Below, one piece after another: positions 1-7,730 of a stretch of DNA of 64,000 nucleotides. Below the pieces are notes generated by a model. It had not been told where the DNA came from. It saw nothing but the letters and a program-made list of their open reading frames with translations, and did not search any database. Origin of the DNA: Acidobacteriaceae bacterium (lineage in GTDB: Bacteria; Acidobacteriota; Terriglobia; Terriglobales; Acidobacteriaceae); NCBI GenBank assembly GCA_030037705.1, contig JASHQE010000039.1, positions 1 through 64,000 on the forward strand, in the 5' to 3' direction. The position numbers and the translations under genes were made by a program. Within the stretch, counting starts at the first letter, position 1; each line of letters starts with the position of its first letter.

Positions 1-75
1 TATGGGATCATTCAGTGCAACCCCCCGGGGGACGGTGGCGGATGAGCAGGATAGCGCGCGCCGCAAATGCTGGAT

Positions 76-123
76 GCCCCAGGTCTTCCGCCGCGGCGGA
101 CCGCGGCGGAAGAGACCTGGGGC
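76..123. repeat. Imperfect palindrome with nested GC-rich palindromic block
   Basis: Arms GCCCCAGGTC (76-85) and GACCTGGGGC (114-123) pair perfectly. They enclose a very GC-rich inner palindrome at 87-110. The same 24-base inner block recurs exactly at 7828-7851 inside a different repeat. It lies just beyond the 3' end of the TonB-like gene (stop near 153 on the minus strand), so it could serve as a terminator-like hairpin, but there is no T-run. It looks like a dispersed repeat; its mobility is inference. Confidence 0.6.
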
Positions 124-152
124 ACCCGGCACCCGGCCGGGATGATTTTTGT

Positions 153-1562
153 CTACTCGAATGCCTGAGGGATGATGAGCAGCACTTCGACCTTGGCGAT
201 CTGGCCATCTTTGGAGGCTGGCCTGAACTTCCAGCGTTCGAGAGAATCAAGAATGAACTGCGCTTCAGGATATTGCGGCGGGAAGACGACGCTGAGTGTC
301 TCGAACCGGCCGGCGTTGTTGACGAAGCCGTGAATCATAAGGGCATCGGTAGCAAGCGAGCCGGGCGTGATATTCGGACGCACGATGCTGTAGGGCCAGG
401 GAGCATCGAGGTGAGACACCGCACCCGCACTCTTCGCTTCGGCCGCGCGTGGCAGCGAATATTGCAGGATCCAGCTCTTTTCGAGACCGACGTGCAGATA
501 GACGGTGTAGGCCATCCTGCCCTTCCACACACTGCTGATCTGGGGATACTGGTCTTCGAGCGAGGAGCCCACGATAACCGAGCCGAATTGCCCATTCACA
601 GGCAGGGAAATCATAGTCGCGGAAGGGCGGTTGCCGCCAAGAGTGCCGGCCAGTTGTGCCCCTTCGCCAGAGTGCGCTCCGGATGACTTACCGGTCCCTG
701 TGCCGCTTCCCGCCGCTTTGGTTGGTGTATCGCCGTTGCCGGGAGATGTGCCTGCTTTGGCAGGACCGGCGGCAAGCCCGGATGCGTTGGCCGCCGCTAC
801 TTGATTTACAGGGGGAAGGGCGATGGTTCCATTTTTCATCTGAACGTCAGAGAGCGACATGACCGTCGCCGCCGTGGGCGTAGCGGAGGTCTGGGTAACC
901 GTGGTTGGAGTGGTTGGGGGCTGCGGCGGGCCCTTTACTACGACGGGCGTGGTGGTGCTCGGAACGAGCAACTGCTTCAAAGAGGGCTGCGTGGCGGACG
1001 CAATGGCCACATCGTTGATGTTCGGTTCCGGAATGGGAGGCGCGAGCGTGGGATGGACAATATTGGTCTGGAGCTTCTGCGGCACGGGAGCCACGATTTT
1101 AATGACGGGAGTCTTGTCCGGAGACCAGAGCATCATTTGCGGCAGCGGCGCCTGTTGAATCAGAACCATGTTTGAACGCAGGTCAGGCTGCAAGAGCGTC
1201 TGCGGCGCAATCTTTACGTTCTGGACCGGAGGCGCCATAGGCGCCTGGGCCGACGCTTTTCCGCCAGGCGGAGTTGGATGAGGGGTCCGGTGCTGTTCGG
1301 GATAAGGCAGATCACTCGCCATGGAATGTTGAGGATCAAGATCAGGCATCTTCAGGTCGAGACGGCGGACAGCAAAGCGATCCAATGGCGCGTGGGTGAT
1401 GACTGGAGGCGTATAAAGGACTCCGAAAAAGACCAGACTCACCACTCCGACATGAACCAGTGCCGAGGCCACCATCGTGACCGGCCGGCGGTGAGTGTCA
1501 AGATGTTCTTCGAAGAGAGTGACCGTGTGGGGAGACGTCATGAACGAGTACATTCCCTCCAT
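153..1562 (-). CDS. TonB-like energy transducer (TonB family C-terminal domain)
   Basis: This 469-residue protein has the TonB layout. A short cytoplasmic N-terminus is followed by one membrane segment (about residues 29-50), then a long Pro/Thr/Ala/Gly-rich periplasmic linker (about 60-330). A compact C-terminal domain (about 370-469) contains the typical stretch FVNNAGRFETLSVVFPPQYP and LERWKFRPA. TonB passes proton-motive force to outer-membrane receptors, and two such receptors are encoded at 9.3 and 23.0 kb. It is longer than classical TonB (about 240 residues) because of the linker. An internal Met at residue 8 (position 1541) is an alternative start. It is divergent from cpaB with a 579-base gap. 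No exbB/exbD is seen nearby. The family call is good; the receptor partner is unknown. Confidence 0.75.
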   Translation of the reverse strand: MEGMYSFMTSPHTVTLFEEHLDTHRRPVTMVASALVHVGVVSLVFFGVLYTPPVITHAPLDRFAVRRLDLKMPDLDPQHSMASDLPYPEQHRTPHPTPPGGKASAQAPMAPPVQNVKIAPQTLLQPDLRSNMVLIQQAPLPQMMLWSPDKTPVIKIVAPVPQKLQTNIVHPTLAPPIPEPNINDVAIASATQPSLKQLLVPSTTTPVVVKGPPQPPTTPTTVTQTSATPTAATVMSLSDVQMKNGTIALPPVNQVAAANASGLAAGPAKAGTSPGNGDTPTKAAGSGTGTGKSSGAHSGEGAQLAGTLGGNRPSATMISLPVNGQFGSVIVGSSLEDQYPQISSVWKGRMAYTVYLHVGLEKSWILQYSLPRAAEAKSAGAVSHLDAPWPYSIVRPNITPGSLATDALMIHGFVNNAGRFETLSVVFPPQYPEAQFILDSLERWKFRPASKDGQIAKVEVLLIIPQAFE

Positions 1563-1977
1563 TGCCGCGCTGGCCGTGTCATCAAAGAAATAACTGCCTT
1601 CAACTGTTATCGGGCCCGGACCACCGCAGCAAAAGAGATACCGTTAAGACCGCATTTCTGCAGATCCAGAGTTGTCGCGCCTAAGGCTTGCTTCGGCCGC
1701 CACCCGTTTCAGCCAGCGACAGAAGTCAACGCTGGGGCCCCCGGGTAATTGAGGTTCAGGATTCCGAGGGATGGTTACTTTGGGGTTGCAGTTGAACTCA
1801 ATTGTACGTCGCATTGTACGCCGTATGATGAAGTCCGTATTTCCCGAAATCCGCCTGCACCCGATTGCAGTATGCCATTCTAGGAACGATTTGCGGTAGA
1901 TTCCACATCGCCTATTCGAGTCATTGGTCGTAGCACTTTAGATACCCCGGAAAATCCAAAAAAGCGAAATCAAGCGA

Positions 1978-2004
1978 TTGCAGGAATGTACGAACGGATA
2001 TACT
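1978..2004 (+). promoter_or_regulatory. Candidate sigma-70-type promoter for cpaBC
   Basis: TTGCAG (1978-1983) and TATACT (1999-2004) are separated by 15 bases, two short of ideal. They lie 138 bases upstream of cpaB in the 579-base gap between the divergent TonB-like gene and cpaB. The rest of the gap shows a direct repeat ATTGTACG (about 1802-1820) and no gene. This is a weak call. Confidence 0.3.
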
Positions 2005-2102
2005 GAAGTAACACGACCCCTCTTTTGGCTCGATGGCGACACGTTCTCCCAGTGCAGCCGATTACTGGGTACACGTAAATCCGGATGGGGCACAGAAAGG
2101 TG

Positions 2103-2126
2103 GAGCTGGCGGCTCGTGGCCAGCTC
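2103..2126 (+). other. Stem-loop in the cpaB leader
   Basis: GAGCTGGC (2103-2110) and GCCAGCTC (2119-2126) form a perfect 8-bp stem with an 8-base loop. It ends 15 bases before the cpaB start and lacks a T-run. A second short stem, CCCAGT with ACTGGG (about 2049-2070), lies just upstream. The pair could form a structured leader that hides or presents the ribosome binding site. I do not recognise it as a known riboswitch. Confidence 0.4.
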
Positions 2127-2141
2127 AGAGCACGCTGAGAG

Positions 2142-2972
2142 ATGAACCGAAGACTGCTTACGATCCTTCTCGTCGCATTCGTGGTAGCCAGTGGATGTAC
2201 CTTTCTGGTCTATCGAATTCTAGGTCATATGATCGTGGCATCGAAGCCGATTCCTACCACGCGTGTGGTAGCTGCGGCGACCGACATCAAGTTGGGAACG
2301 GTGCTTACCGCCTCGGATCTGACCACTACGGAGATTGCGGGTACGACGCCTAAGGGCGCCATCCTGAAGCCGGAGACGGTGGTCGGCCGTGGAGTGATCG
2401 CCGATATTTATCAGGGCGAGCCGATCCTGGAGAGCCGTCTGGCGCCGGCGGGTTCGGGCGGCGGGCTGGCGGCGACGATCCCGCAAGGCATGCGAGCCTG
2501 CGCGGTGAGAGTCGATGAGGTTGTGGGCGTAGCCGGATTCGTGACGCCCGGCATGCGTGTTGACGTTTTGGCCTCTGGCACTCCGCCGAACGCAACGGCG
2601 CAAGGCACGATGACGAAGACGATCCTGCAGAATATCGAGGTCCTCTCGGCGGGAACGGATATCCAGAAGGATGCCGCGGGCAAACCGCAACAGGTTCAGG
2701 TAGTGAATCTGCTGGTGACGCCGGAGCAGGCGGAGCAGTTAAGCCTGGCGAGCGGTCAGCTGAAGATTCAACTTGTGCTGCGCAATCCGCTCGATACGAA
2801 GGTGGCGCCGGTGCCTAACACGGCTATGGGAACCTTGTTCGGGGATCAAAGCGCCGCGCCCCAGCAGCGGCGGATCGTGGCAAGGGCCGCACCCAAGCCT
2901 CCGCAATATTCGATTCAGGTGATCAACGGATCGAGTTCCAGCGAACAAAAATTTCCGGAGGCACTGCATTGA
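2142..2972 (+). CDS. cpaB: CpaB, Flp pilus assembly protein
   Basis: This 276-residue protein has an N-terminal membrane anchor (about residues 5-27) and then an SAF domain (about 45-105), recognisable by VVAAATDIKLGTVLTASDL and GRGVIADIYQGEPIL. The C-terminal RcpC/CpaB part contains TIPQGMRACAVRVDEVVGVAGFVTPG-type sequence, typical of the family. CpaB is a periplasmic factor that works with the CpaC secretin in Tad (type IVb) pilus assembly. Length is normal. Its stop overlaps the TTG start of cpaC by three bases, so the two are translationally coupled. Other Tad parts (CpaA, E, F, TadB/C) are absent from the window. Confidence 0.88.
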   Translation: MNRRLLTILLVAFVVASGCTFLVYRILGHMIVASKPIPTTRVVAAATDIKLGTVLTASDLTTTEIAGTTPKGAILKPETVVGRGVIADIYQGEPILESRLAPAGSGGGLAATIPQGMRACAVRVDEVVGVAGFVTPGMRVDVLASGTPPNATAQGTMTKTILQNIEVLSAGTDIQKDAAGKPQQVQVVNLLVTPEQAEQLSLASGQLKIQLVLRNPLDTKVAPVPNTAMGTLFGDQSAAPQQRRIVARAAPKPPQYSIQVINGSSSSEQKFPEALH

Positions 2973-4555
2973 GAGTCAGGACTCTAATTGCGATCGCGTG
3001 TTTCAGCGCAGTGGGTTTGATCTTTTACGCAGGGCAGGGCGTTCAAGCTCAAAGCGCACCTTCTCCCCTGGCGGCTACCCCTTCTCAAGATTCGACGAAC
3101 GACTTATCTGTGACTGTGGGCAAGACGGTGCTGGTGGACTGTGCGCAGCGCATTGCGCGTGTGGCGCTGGGGCTTGGTGATATCGCCCAAGCGAGCGCCG
3201 TAAGCCCCACCGAGATCATGGTGAACGGCAAAGCCCCCGGCGAAACCAGCCTGATCATCTGGGACATTCACGGGGGAAGGCAGTTTTTCAATGTGACGGT
3301 GCGGCCAATGCCGACCCTTTCGAGCGACAGTCTGGACGCGGTGCGGCGTGAGCTGAAAACCGAGTTGCCGGGAGATACGATCAAAGTAAGCTATGACAAT
3401 AACACTGTCTTTCTACGCGGAGATGTAAAAGATCTGACCAGCTCCCGCCGCGCGGTCGAGATCGCCTCTACCGCAGGCAAGGTGGTGAACCTGTTGGATG
3501 TGGATGTGCCCTCGTCCGATCCGCAGATCCTGCTCAAGGTGCGTTTTTGCAGCGTGGCCCGCAGCCTGGAAAAGCAGATGGGCATCAATCTCTTCAATCT
3601 TGGCGCCGGCAACTTCATCGGCGGCGTGGCTACCGGTCAGTACAGTCCACCGTCTCTTGCGGGAGGTTCCACTGCGTCGAGCTCGACGGGAGTTTCCGGA
3701 ACGATCGGCTCGGCGACCATCTCGAATGACTTGAATCTCCTTGCATTCGTTCCCGGCGTCGATTTGGGCGCAACCATCCAGGCGCTTGAGACCAAGGGCT
3801 TGGTGGAAACTCTTGCGGAGCCCAATCTGCTGGCGACGAACGGCCATGAAGCCAGCTTTCTGGCCGGCGGCGAGTTCCCGTATCCCGTCGTTCAAGGCAC
3901 ATCGTCCGGCTCGACTGCGGTAACCATTGAGTTCAAGGAGTATGGAATCCGGCTCAACTTCATTCCTACCATCACGCCACGCGAAACCATCCGGCTGCAG
4001 GTGGCGCCGGAGGTAAGCTCACTCGACACCACAAACGAGGTCGATATCTCCGGGTTCGAGGTTCCCGGGATCACCACGCGCAGAGTGAATACGGAAGTGG
4101 AGCTGCGCGATGGGCAGAGCTTCGTGATCGGCGGCCTGCTGGACAAGGAAGAGACCGAGACGTTCGAAAAGATTCCCTTCCTCGGCGATGTTCCGATCCT
4201 GGGCAAGCTCTTCCAATCGATGACCCGGACGAAGAACGATACCGAACTGATCGTGATCGTCACGCCGGAGATCGTGGCGCCGATACCGGCCGGGCAGCCG
4301 TTGCCGAGCCTGAAGTATCCAGTTGCGTTCCTGCCGCCCAACTCCAATATCCCGATGAACACTCCGGATGCCAAGACGCCGGAAAATACGCCGCCGACGC
4401 CGTCGACGAGCATCCCGATCGAGACGCTCATCGACAGTATGAAGCCGGAGAGGCCGCTGATCATCGAAAGCGGCACCGGCGGATTCGGAGCGGGAGGCCA
4501 AACGATCAATGCGCCTACTCCGAGCGCCCCAGCGGCATCCAGTGCTCCGCAATAG
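2969..4555 (+). CDS. cpaC: CpaC-type secretin of the Tad/Flp pilus
   Basis: This 528-residue protein begins with TTG at 2969, which overlaps the cpaB stop (TTGA). It has a signal peptide (about 1-28), a pilus N-terminal domain (about 45-115, with MVNGKAPGETSLIIWD) and a BON-like segment (about 120-170). The secretin core (about 180-430) includes LVETLAEPNLLATNGHEASF, GIRLNFIPTI and LGDVPILGKLF. The Pro-rich tail (about 445-528) is longer than usual. It would form the outer-membrane ring through which Flp pili pass. A DUF192 gene follows after 36 bases, and no pilus ATPase comes next. Confidence 0.9.
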   Translation: MRVRTLIAIACFSAVGLIFYAGQGVQAQSAPSPLAATPSQDSTNDLSVTVGKTVLVDCAQRIARVALGLGDIAQASAVSPTEIMVNGKAPGETSLIIWDIHGGRQFFNVTVRPMPTLSSDSLDAVRRELKTELPGDTIKVSYDNNTVFLRGDVKDLTSSRRAVEIASTAGKVVNLLDVDVPSSDPQILLKVRFCSVARSLEKQMGINLFNLGAGNFIGGVATGQYSPPSLAGGSTASSSTGVSGTIGSATISNDLNLLAFVPGVDLGATIQALETKGLVETLAEPNLLATNGHEASFLAGGEFPYPVVQGTSSGSTAVTIEFKEYGIRLNFIPTITPRETIRLQVAPEVSSLDTTNEVDISGFEVPGITTRRVNTEVELRDGQSFVIGGLLDKEETETFEKIPFLGDVPILGKLFQSMTRTKNDTELIVIVTPEIVAPIPAGQPLPSLKYPVAFLPPNSNIPMNTPDAKTPENTPPTPSTSIPIETLIDSMKPERPLIIESGTGGFGAGGQTINAPTPSAPAASSAPQ

Positions 4556-4591
4556 CTTCTGTCCAAGCAGCGGGCAATCTGAGGGAAATGG

Positions 4592-5056
4592 ATGAGCCTG
4601 CTGCGACAGATCGTGGAAGGATTGCGGAAGTTCCTTGTTCCGCCGGCTGTGGAGATTCCGGCCGACCTGCTGAAGGTCGTGAATGTTACACGCGGCACTG
4701 TGGTGGCCACGCATCTCGAGGTGGCCCACAGCGGGGCAAAACGCAGAAAAGGGCTGCTCGGACGCGACCGCCTCAATGTGGGCGAAGGGCTCTGGATTAT
4801 TCCGTGCGAGTCAGTGCACACCTTCTTTATGCGGTTTCCGATCGATCTTGTCTATCTGGATCGCGAGAACCGTGTCAGGAAAGTCAGGAGCAGAGTCGGC
4901 GTTTGGCGGATATCAATCTGTTTGACCGCACACTCGGTGCTGGAGCTTGCCGCAGGCGCGGTTGACGGTACACAGACCCGGCAAGGCGATATGCTCGAAT
5001 TTACGCCCGCCGCACCCACTCCTGGAGCTGGTTGCATAAATGGTCTGGTCAGGTAA
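4592..5056 (+). CDS. DUF192 family protein, C-terminus extended into an inverted-repeat element
   Basis: This 154-residue protein carries the DUF192 core (about 38-140), with RRKGLLGRDRL, CESVHTFFMRFPIDLVYLD and HSVLELAAGA. Family members are small and mostly uncharacterised. No signal peptide is visible here. The natural end of the domain is near GDMLEFTP; the last residues, GCINGLVR, are encoded by the left end of the inverted-repeat element that starts at 5031. The original stop has therefore probably been replaced by one inside the insertion. It sits 36 bases after cpaC and may be co-transcribed with it. The pilus link is only positional. Confidence 0.78.
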   Translation: MSLLRQIVEGLRKFLVPPAVEIPADLLKVVNVTRGTVVATHLEVAHSGAKRRKGLLGRDRLNVGEGLWIIPCESVHTFFMRFPIDLVYLDRENRVRKVRSRVGVWRISICLTAHSVLELAAGAVDGTQTRQGDMLEFTPAAPTPGAGCINGLVR

Positions 5057-5148
5057 AGAAACTTCCCTCAGGGGCTAAAGCCCCAGTGTTCATGAGGCTT
5101 TTGCGGCACGACTAAAGTCGTGCCCTGTTACGAAACCATTTATGCAAC
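5031..5148. mobile_element. 118-bp MITE/REP-like element with 14-bp perfect terminal inverted repeats
   Basis: The ends are GTTGCATAAATGGT (5031-5044) and its exact reverse complement (5135-5148). Inside are two hairpins with the same CTAAA core: GGGGCTAAAGCCCC (5071-5084) and GGCACGACTAAAGTCGTGCC (5105-5124). The same two-hairpin plan occurs in the element at 59962-60071, which has different terminal repeats. I see no clear target duplication. It fills the gap between the convergent DUF192 and GT87 genes, supplies the last residues of DUF192 and ends six bases before the GT87 stop. It has no coding capacity, so it would depend on a transposase encoded elsewhere. Confidence 0.75.
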
Positions 5149-5153
5149 GAGTT

Positions 5154-6356
5154 CTAGTCCGGTATAGGCAAGGCGATGGGAATCTCCTCCACGGCGGTGC
5201 GTTTGCCGGCAGAGGAGCGCGCGAAGAAATACCAAAAAAGCAACGCAGGTGCTGTCCAGAGATAATAGACGCTGGTGATGCGAACCCACACGGTTTCTAA
5301 CCCGACCGCGGCGAGCATACCGACTGCAACGACAATCAGGTAACGTCTGCGAGTGGTGTACGCTCCGTGCAGTACAGCAGGTATCGCAATGCTCTGGTCG
5401 TAAAGAAACGAATACGGTGCAGCGACAAGCGATATGAGCACAAGCGGCGCACCATTTTCCAGCCAATTCCATGTGTAGCGGCGGCGCCAGAAGAACCAGA
5501 GCGCCCAAACGCTGGCGATGGCGGCGGGCAGGTATTGCAGCCAGACGAGCCGTTTGCCGATAGCGAAGCGGAACACATCACTGAGGCAGGGGACGAACTC
5601 CTGCACAACGTCTGGCGAGCGCATCAACTGCAGATAGCTATGGAATGCGGAAGGATCGATCCACATACTGAGTGCGCAGCTCGCCGCCATGGCAACTGCC
5701 GCTCCAGCCAGCACCTTATAACTGCGAGTGAAGATGATCCAGGCGAGCAGGACGGCGGCGAAGGGAAACAGCAGATGCGGTTTTACCGTGCACAGCCAGA
5801 GTGAAGCGCCAGCCGCAAAGGGATGAGTGAGGTGATAGTAGAGGAACAGGGTCAAACCCAGCAGGACGAAAAGAGAGGTTTGGCCCATGGTAAGGCAGAT
5901 GAGGGCCGGCGTGAAACACAGGCTTAACCAGTGAATGGAATTAGGAGGTGAGCCGTGCATCTTGTGGATCAGGCGTATGGGCACCAGAAAACACGTGAGC
6001 AAAACCAGCGACCAGAAGGTGGCCGCGATACGAACCTTACAAAATCCCAGCGGAAAGGCCAGCGGCAAGGTCCACGGCGGATTGCGCATGACGAGAACGC
6101 CATCGACTGTAAAACCGGAGGAGTGCTCGACGCGGGAGACTGCGCTCCCATCATAGGGATTGGCATGGTTCACGAGCTGGCGGCCTGCTGCATAATAAGC
6201 AACGAAGTCGCGGGTGCCAGCCATTTTAAGTGCGAAAGGCACAGTGCAAAGGAACAGCGCAGTAATGGCGAGAACCAGGCCGCTGAAGAGCGCAATCGAC
6301 ATATCCGCCAGATCATAACGGGGCTTCGTCGCGGATGGACTCGTACTTGTCGCCAT
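5154..6356 (-). CDS. GT87/DUF2029-type polytopic glycosyltransferase
   Basis: This 400-residue protein is very hydrophobic with about ten membrane segments. It begins with a short polar tail and a first TM at about residues 20-45. The first loop carries RDFVAYYAAGRQLVNHANPYD, the DF...Y..G....G..P.. pattern typical of GT87/DUF2029 polyprenyl-phosphomannose-dependent enzymes. Further conserved sequence is RNPPWTLPLAFPLGF and CTVKPHLLFPFAAVL. The family uses lipid-linked sugar donors at the outer face of the membrane. Its start faces the Flp pilin promoter region. The acceptor cannot be deduced. The family call is good. Confidence 0.8.
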   Translation of the reverse strand: MATSTSPSATKPRYDLADMSIALFSGLVLAITALFLCTVPFALKMAGTRDFVAYYAAGRQLVNHANPYDGSAVSRVEHSSGFTVDGVLVMRNPPWTLPLAFPLGFCKVRIAATFWSLVLLTCFLVPIRLIHKMHGSPPNSIHWLSLCFTPALICLTMGQTSLFVLLGLTLFLYYHLTHPFAAGASLWLCTVKPHLLFPFAAVLLAWIIFTRSYKVLAGAAVAMAASCALSMWIDPSAFHSYLQLMRSPDVVQEFVPCLSDVFRFAIGKRLVWLQYLPAAIASVWALWFFWRRRYTWNWLENGAPLVLISLVAAPYSFLYDQSIAIPAVLHGAYTTRRRYLIVVAVGMLAAVGLETVWVRITSVYYLWTAPALLFWYFFARSSAGKRTAVEEIPIALPIPD

Positions 6357-6445
6357 GCTGGATATTGTACTTATGGAATGGCCGCCGCCGATTCACACAG
6401 GTATCACGTCGCAATAACACTTCAGTGGCATACACCTTCAGGGCA

Positions 6446-6495
6446 TGTATACGACGCGCTCAGGACGCGGAAGCAAGTGTAAACACGCGTATACA
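6446..6495. promoter_or_regulatory. Inverted repeat upstream of the pilin sigma-54 promoter (candidate activator site)
   Basis: TGTATACG (6446-6453) and CGTATACA (6488-6495) are exact inverted copies. They lie about 75-125 bases upstream of the -24 element at 6572, a usual distance for enhancer-binding activators of sigma-54 promoters. Two activator-like AAA+ proteins are encoded at 43.6 and 45.6 kb. Whether either one binds here is inference. Confidence 0.35.
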
Positions 6496-6570
6496 GCATG
6501 GACGGGCAGTCATTCGTCAGAGGTCTTACTAAGTGCTTCATTCTAATCTGTGTCAGATTGTTGACGCGAT

Positions 6571-6586
6571 TGGCACGCCAGGTGCA
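6571..6586 (+). promoter_or_regulatory. Sigma-54 (-24/-12) promoter of the first Flp pilin gene
   Basis: TTGGCACGCCAGGTGCA gives GG at 6572-6573 and GC at 6584-6585 with exactly ten bases between them. This matches the TGGCAC-N5-TTGC consensus except G for T in the -12 block. Transcription would start near 6597, 44 bases before the pilin ATG. Sigma-54 control of pilin genes is well known in type IV pili; here it is read from sequence only. Confidence 0.6.
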
Positions 6587-6640
6587 AAGACAAAGGTGCC
6601 CCGGCTGAGGCTGGGAAATTGAAAACTGGAGAGAATACAC

Positions 6641-6826
6641 ATGAATAACCTCTTTTTGAAGATGTACGTGAAGGCCCAGGACCTGATGAGCCGTGAGGAA
6701 GGTCAGGATCTGGTTGAGTACGCTCTGCTCATCACCCTGGTTGCGCTGGCTGCAGTAAGCGGCATTCAGGGCGTTGCCTCGGCCATCAACGGCGTGTTTT
6801 CGAAGATCAGCACTACGCTGGTGTAG
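6641..6826 (+). CDS. flp: Flp/Fap-type pilin 1
   Basis: This 61-residue prepilin is the right size for Flp. The leader MNNLFLKMYVKAQDLMSREEG is followed by QDLVEYALLITLVALAAVSG, i.e. the G/XXXXEY processing motif (Gly before the cut, Glu at +5, Tyr at +6) and a single hydrophobic segment that forms the pilus core. A good ribosome site, GGAGAG, sits seven bases upstream. It would be cut by a CpaA/TadV peptidase, which is not in this window, and exported through the CpaC secretin. Its paralogue follows 250 bases later. Confidence 0.9.
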   Translation: MNNLFLKMYVKAQDLMSREEGQDLVEYALLITLVALAAVSGIQGVASAINGVFSKISTTLV

Positions 6827-6878
6827 TCACTGGCGGAAGTCTTCAAGTCATCGCACCCAGTACCTCAGCTCCGTTGCG

Positions 6879-6920
6879 GGAGAGTATTGAGGTCCGGATC
6901 ACACGGACACAGTACTCTCC
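6879..6920 (+). terminator. Stem-loop between the two pilin genes
   Basis: GGAGAGTA (6879-6886) pairs with TACTCTCC (6913-6920), and a second inner stem GTCCG/CGGAC lies between them. There is no T-run, so it may be an attenuator or an mRNA-stabilising structure that lets pilin 1 be made in excess, rather than a simple terminator. The rest of the 250-base gap shows nothing else. Confidence 0.4.
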
Positions 6921-7076
6921 TTGCAAGGTTAACCTTAGAGGAGAATCGAGCAAGCAGCGATTATGCGATCTGAATGGATCGCGAATCGGGAGGTTGCACG
7001 AATTTGCTCCCGAAGACTAGAACTGACACAGCACCCCTAGCCGCGTTGAAGCCAGATCAAAGATGGAGAACCGGAG

Positions 7077-7262
7077 ATGCACGATCAGTTCTTAAGGCTG
7101 CAGCTTAAGTTCCGGGAATTGATGCTTGGCGAGGATGGCCAGGATTTGGTGGAATATGGCCTTATCGTCACGGCAATTGCCTTGGCAGCACTCGGCGGCA
7201 TACAACACTTTGCTTCCGCAGTCGTTACGCTTTTCACAAATATCGATAGCTCCCTCGCATAA
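7077..7262 (+). CDS. flp: Flp/Fap-type pilin 2
   Basis: This second 61-residue Flp prepilin has the leader MHDQFLRLQLKFRELMLGEDG, then QDLVEYGLIVTAIALAALGG, again with the G/XXXXEY motif and one hydrophobic core. It differs from pilin 1 in much of the leader and C-terminus (FASAVVTLFTNIDSSLA). It is therefore a diverged paralogue rather than a recent copy. The ribosome site is GGAGA in a purine-rich run before the ATG. It could be a minor subunit or an alternative major pilin. Confidence 0.88.
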   Translation: MHDQFLRLQLKFRELMLGEDGQDLVEYGLIVTAIALAALGGIQHFASAVVTLFTNIDSSLA

Positions 7263-7396
7263 ATTTCCACATCTCTCGCCGATTCATTCATGTTTAGGAA
7301 AATCAGGGTAAATGGGCGATCATGCGTTGCCGATGGGGCAAACTTGCAATCACACCCTGAAAATGAATCGACACGCTGCGCTTTCTGCGTCTGAAA

Positions 7397-7433
7397 GCAA
7401 GGGCGCGCTTCGGGTGATCGAATGCGCCCTTGC
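7397..7433. other. Perfect 10-bp inverted repeat after pilin 2
   Basis: GCAAGGGCGC (7397-7406) pairs exactly with GCGCCCTTGC (7424-7433), leaving a 17-base loop and no T-run. It is the only structure I see in the 334-base stretch between pilin 2 and the element at 7597, which otherwise shows no convincing gene. It may act as a rho-independent-like end or a protein site. Confidence 0.4.
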
Positions 7434-7596
7434 GGAGATTGTCGCGGCTTCCTTTGCATGACCCACGCATCCGCTTTATCGTAATCACTATCTGCATCAT
7501 GATGGCCGTCATGCGGGTCTTTGCGCGGCCGCCTCATGTTGTGTCGCCGGAACTGCCGGCAAATACTGGAATTGCAGATGATGGGGGCCGGAGCAC

Positions 7597-7730
7597 TAGT
7601 GTGGTGAGTCAGAAGTTCATAACATAAGTCGAAGTCCCGAACCGCAGATCCTTCGACTCCGGTCGCCGCGGCGACCTCCGCTCAGGATGACAGCGGCAAT
7701 TATGTTGCGAATTTAAGACTCAGAACACTA
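7597..7730. mobile_element. 134-bp inverted-repeat element A (CTAG-bounded)
   Basis: The 31-base ends at 7597-7627 and 7700-7730 are inverted copies with 24 matches, sharing TAGTGT, TGAGTC and AACATAA. CTAG lies at both edges (7596-7599 and 7728-7731). Inside is a segment beginning GAACCGCAGATCCTTCGACT and ending with a GATGACAG-type block, interrupted by the palindrome GGTCGCCGCGGCGACC. It has no coding capacity. It abuts element B. Confidence 0.6.

Noticed and set aside
2005-2141. Cyclic-di-GMP or other riboswitch before cpaB
   Set aside because: Stems are present, but none of the conserved GEMM sequence blocks could be found.
2033-2353. 106-codon frame overlapping the cpaB start
   Set aside because: It overlaps cpaB in another frame, with no ribosome site and no family-like sequence.
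3892-4821. 309-codon minus-strand frame opposite cpaC
   Set aside because: It is antisense to a clear secretin and carries no domain.
7000-7016. Second -24/-12-like sequence (TTGCACGAATTTGCT) before pilin 2
   Set aside because: The distance between the two conserved dinucleotides is nine rather than ten bases and the first G is missing.
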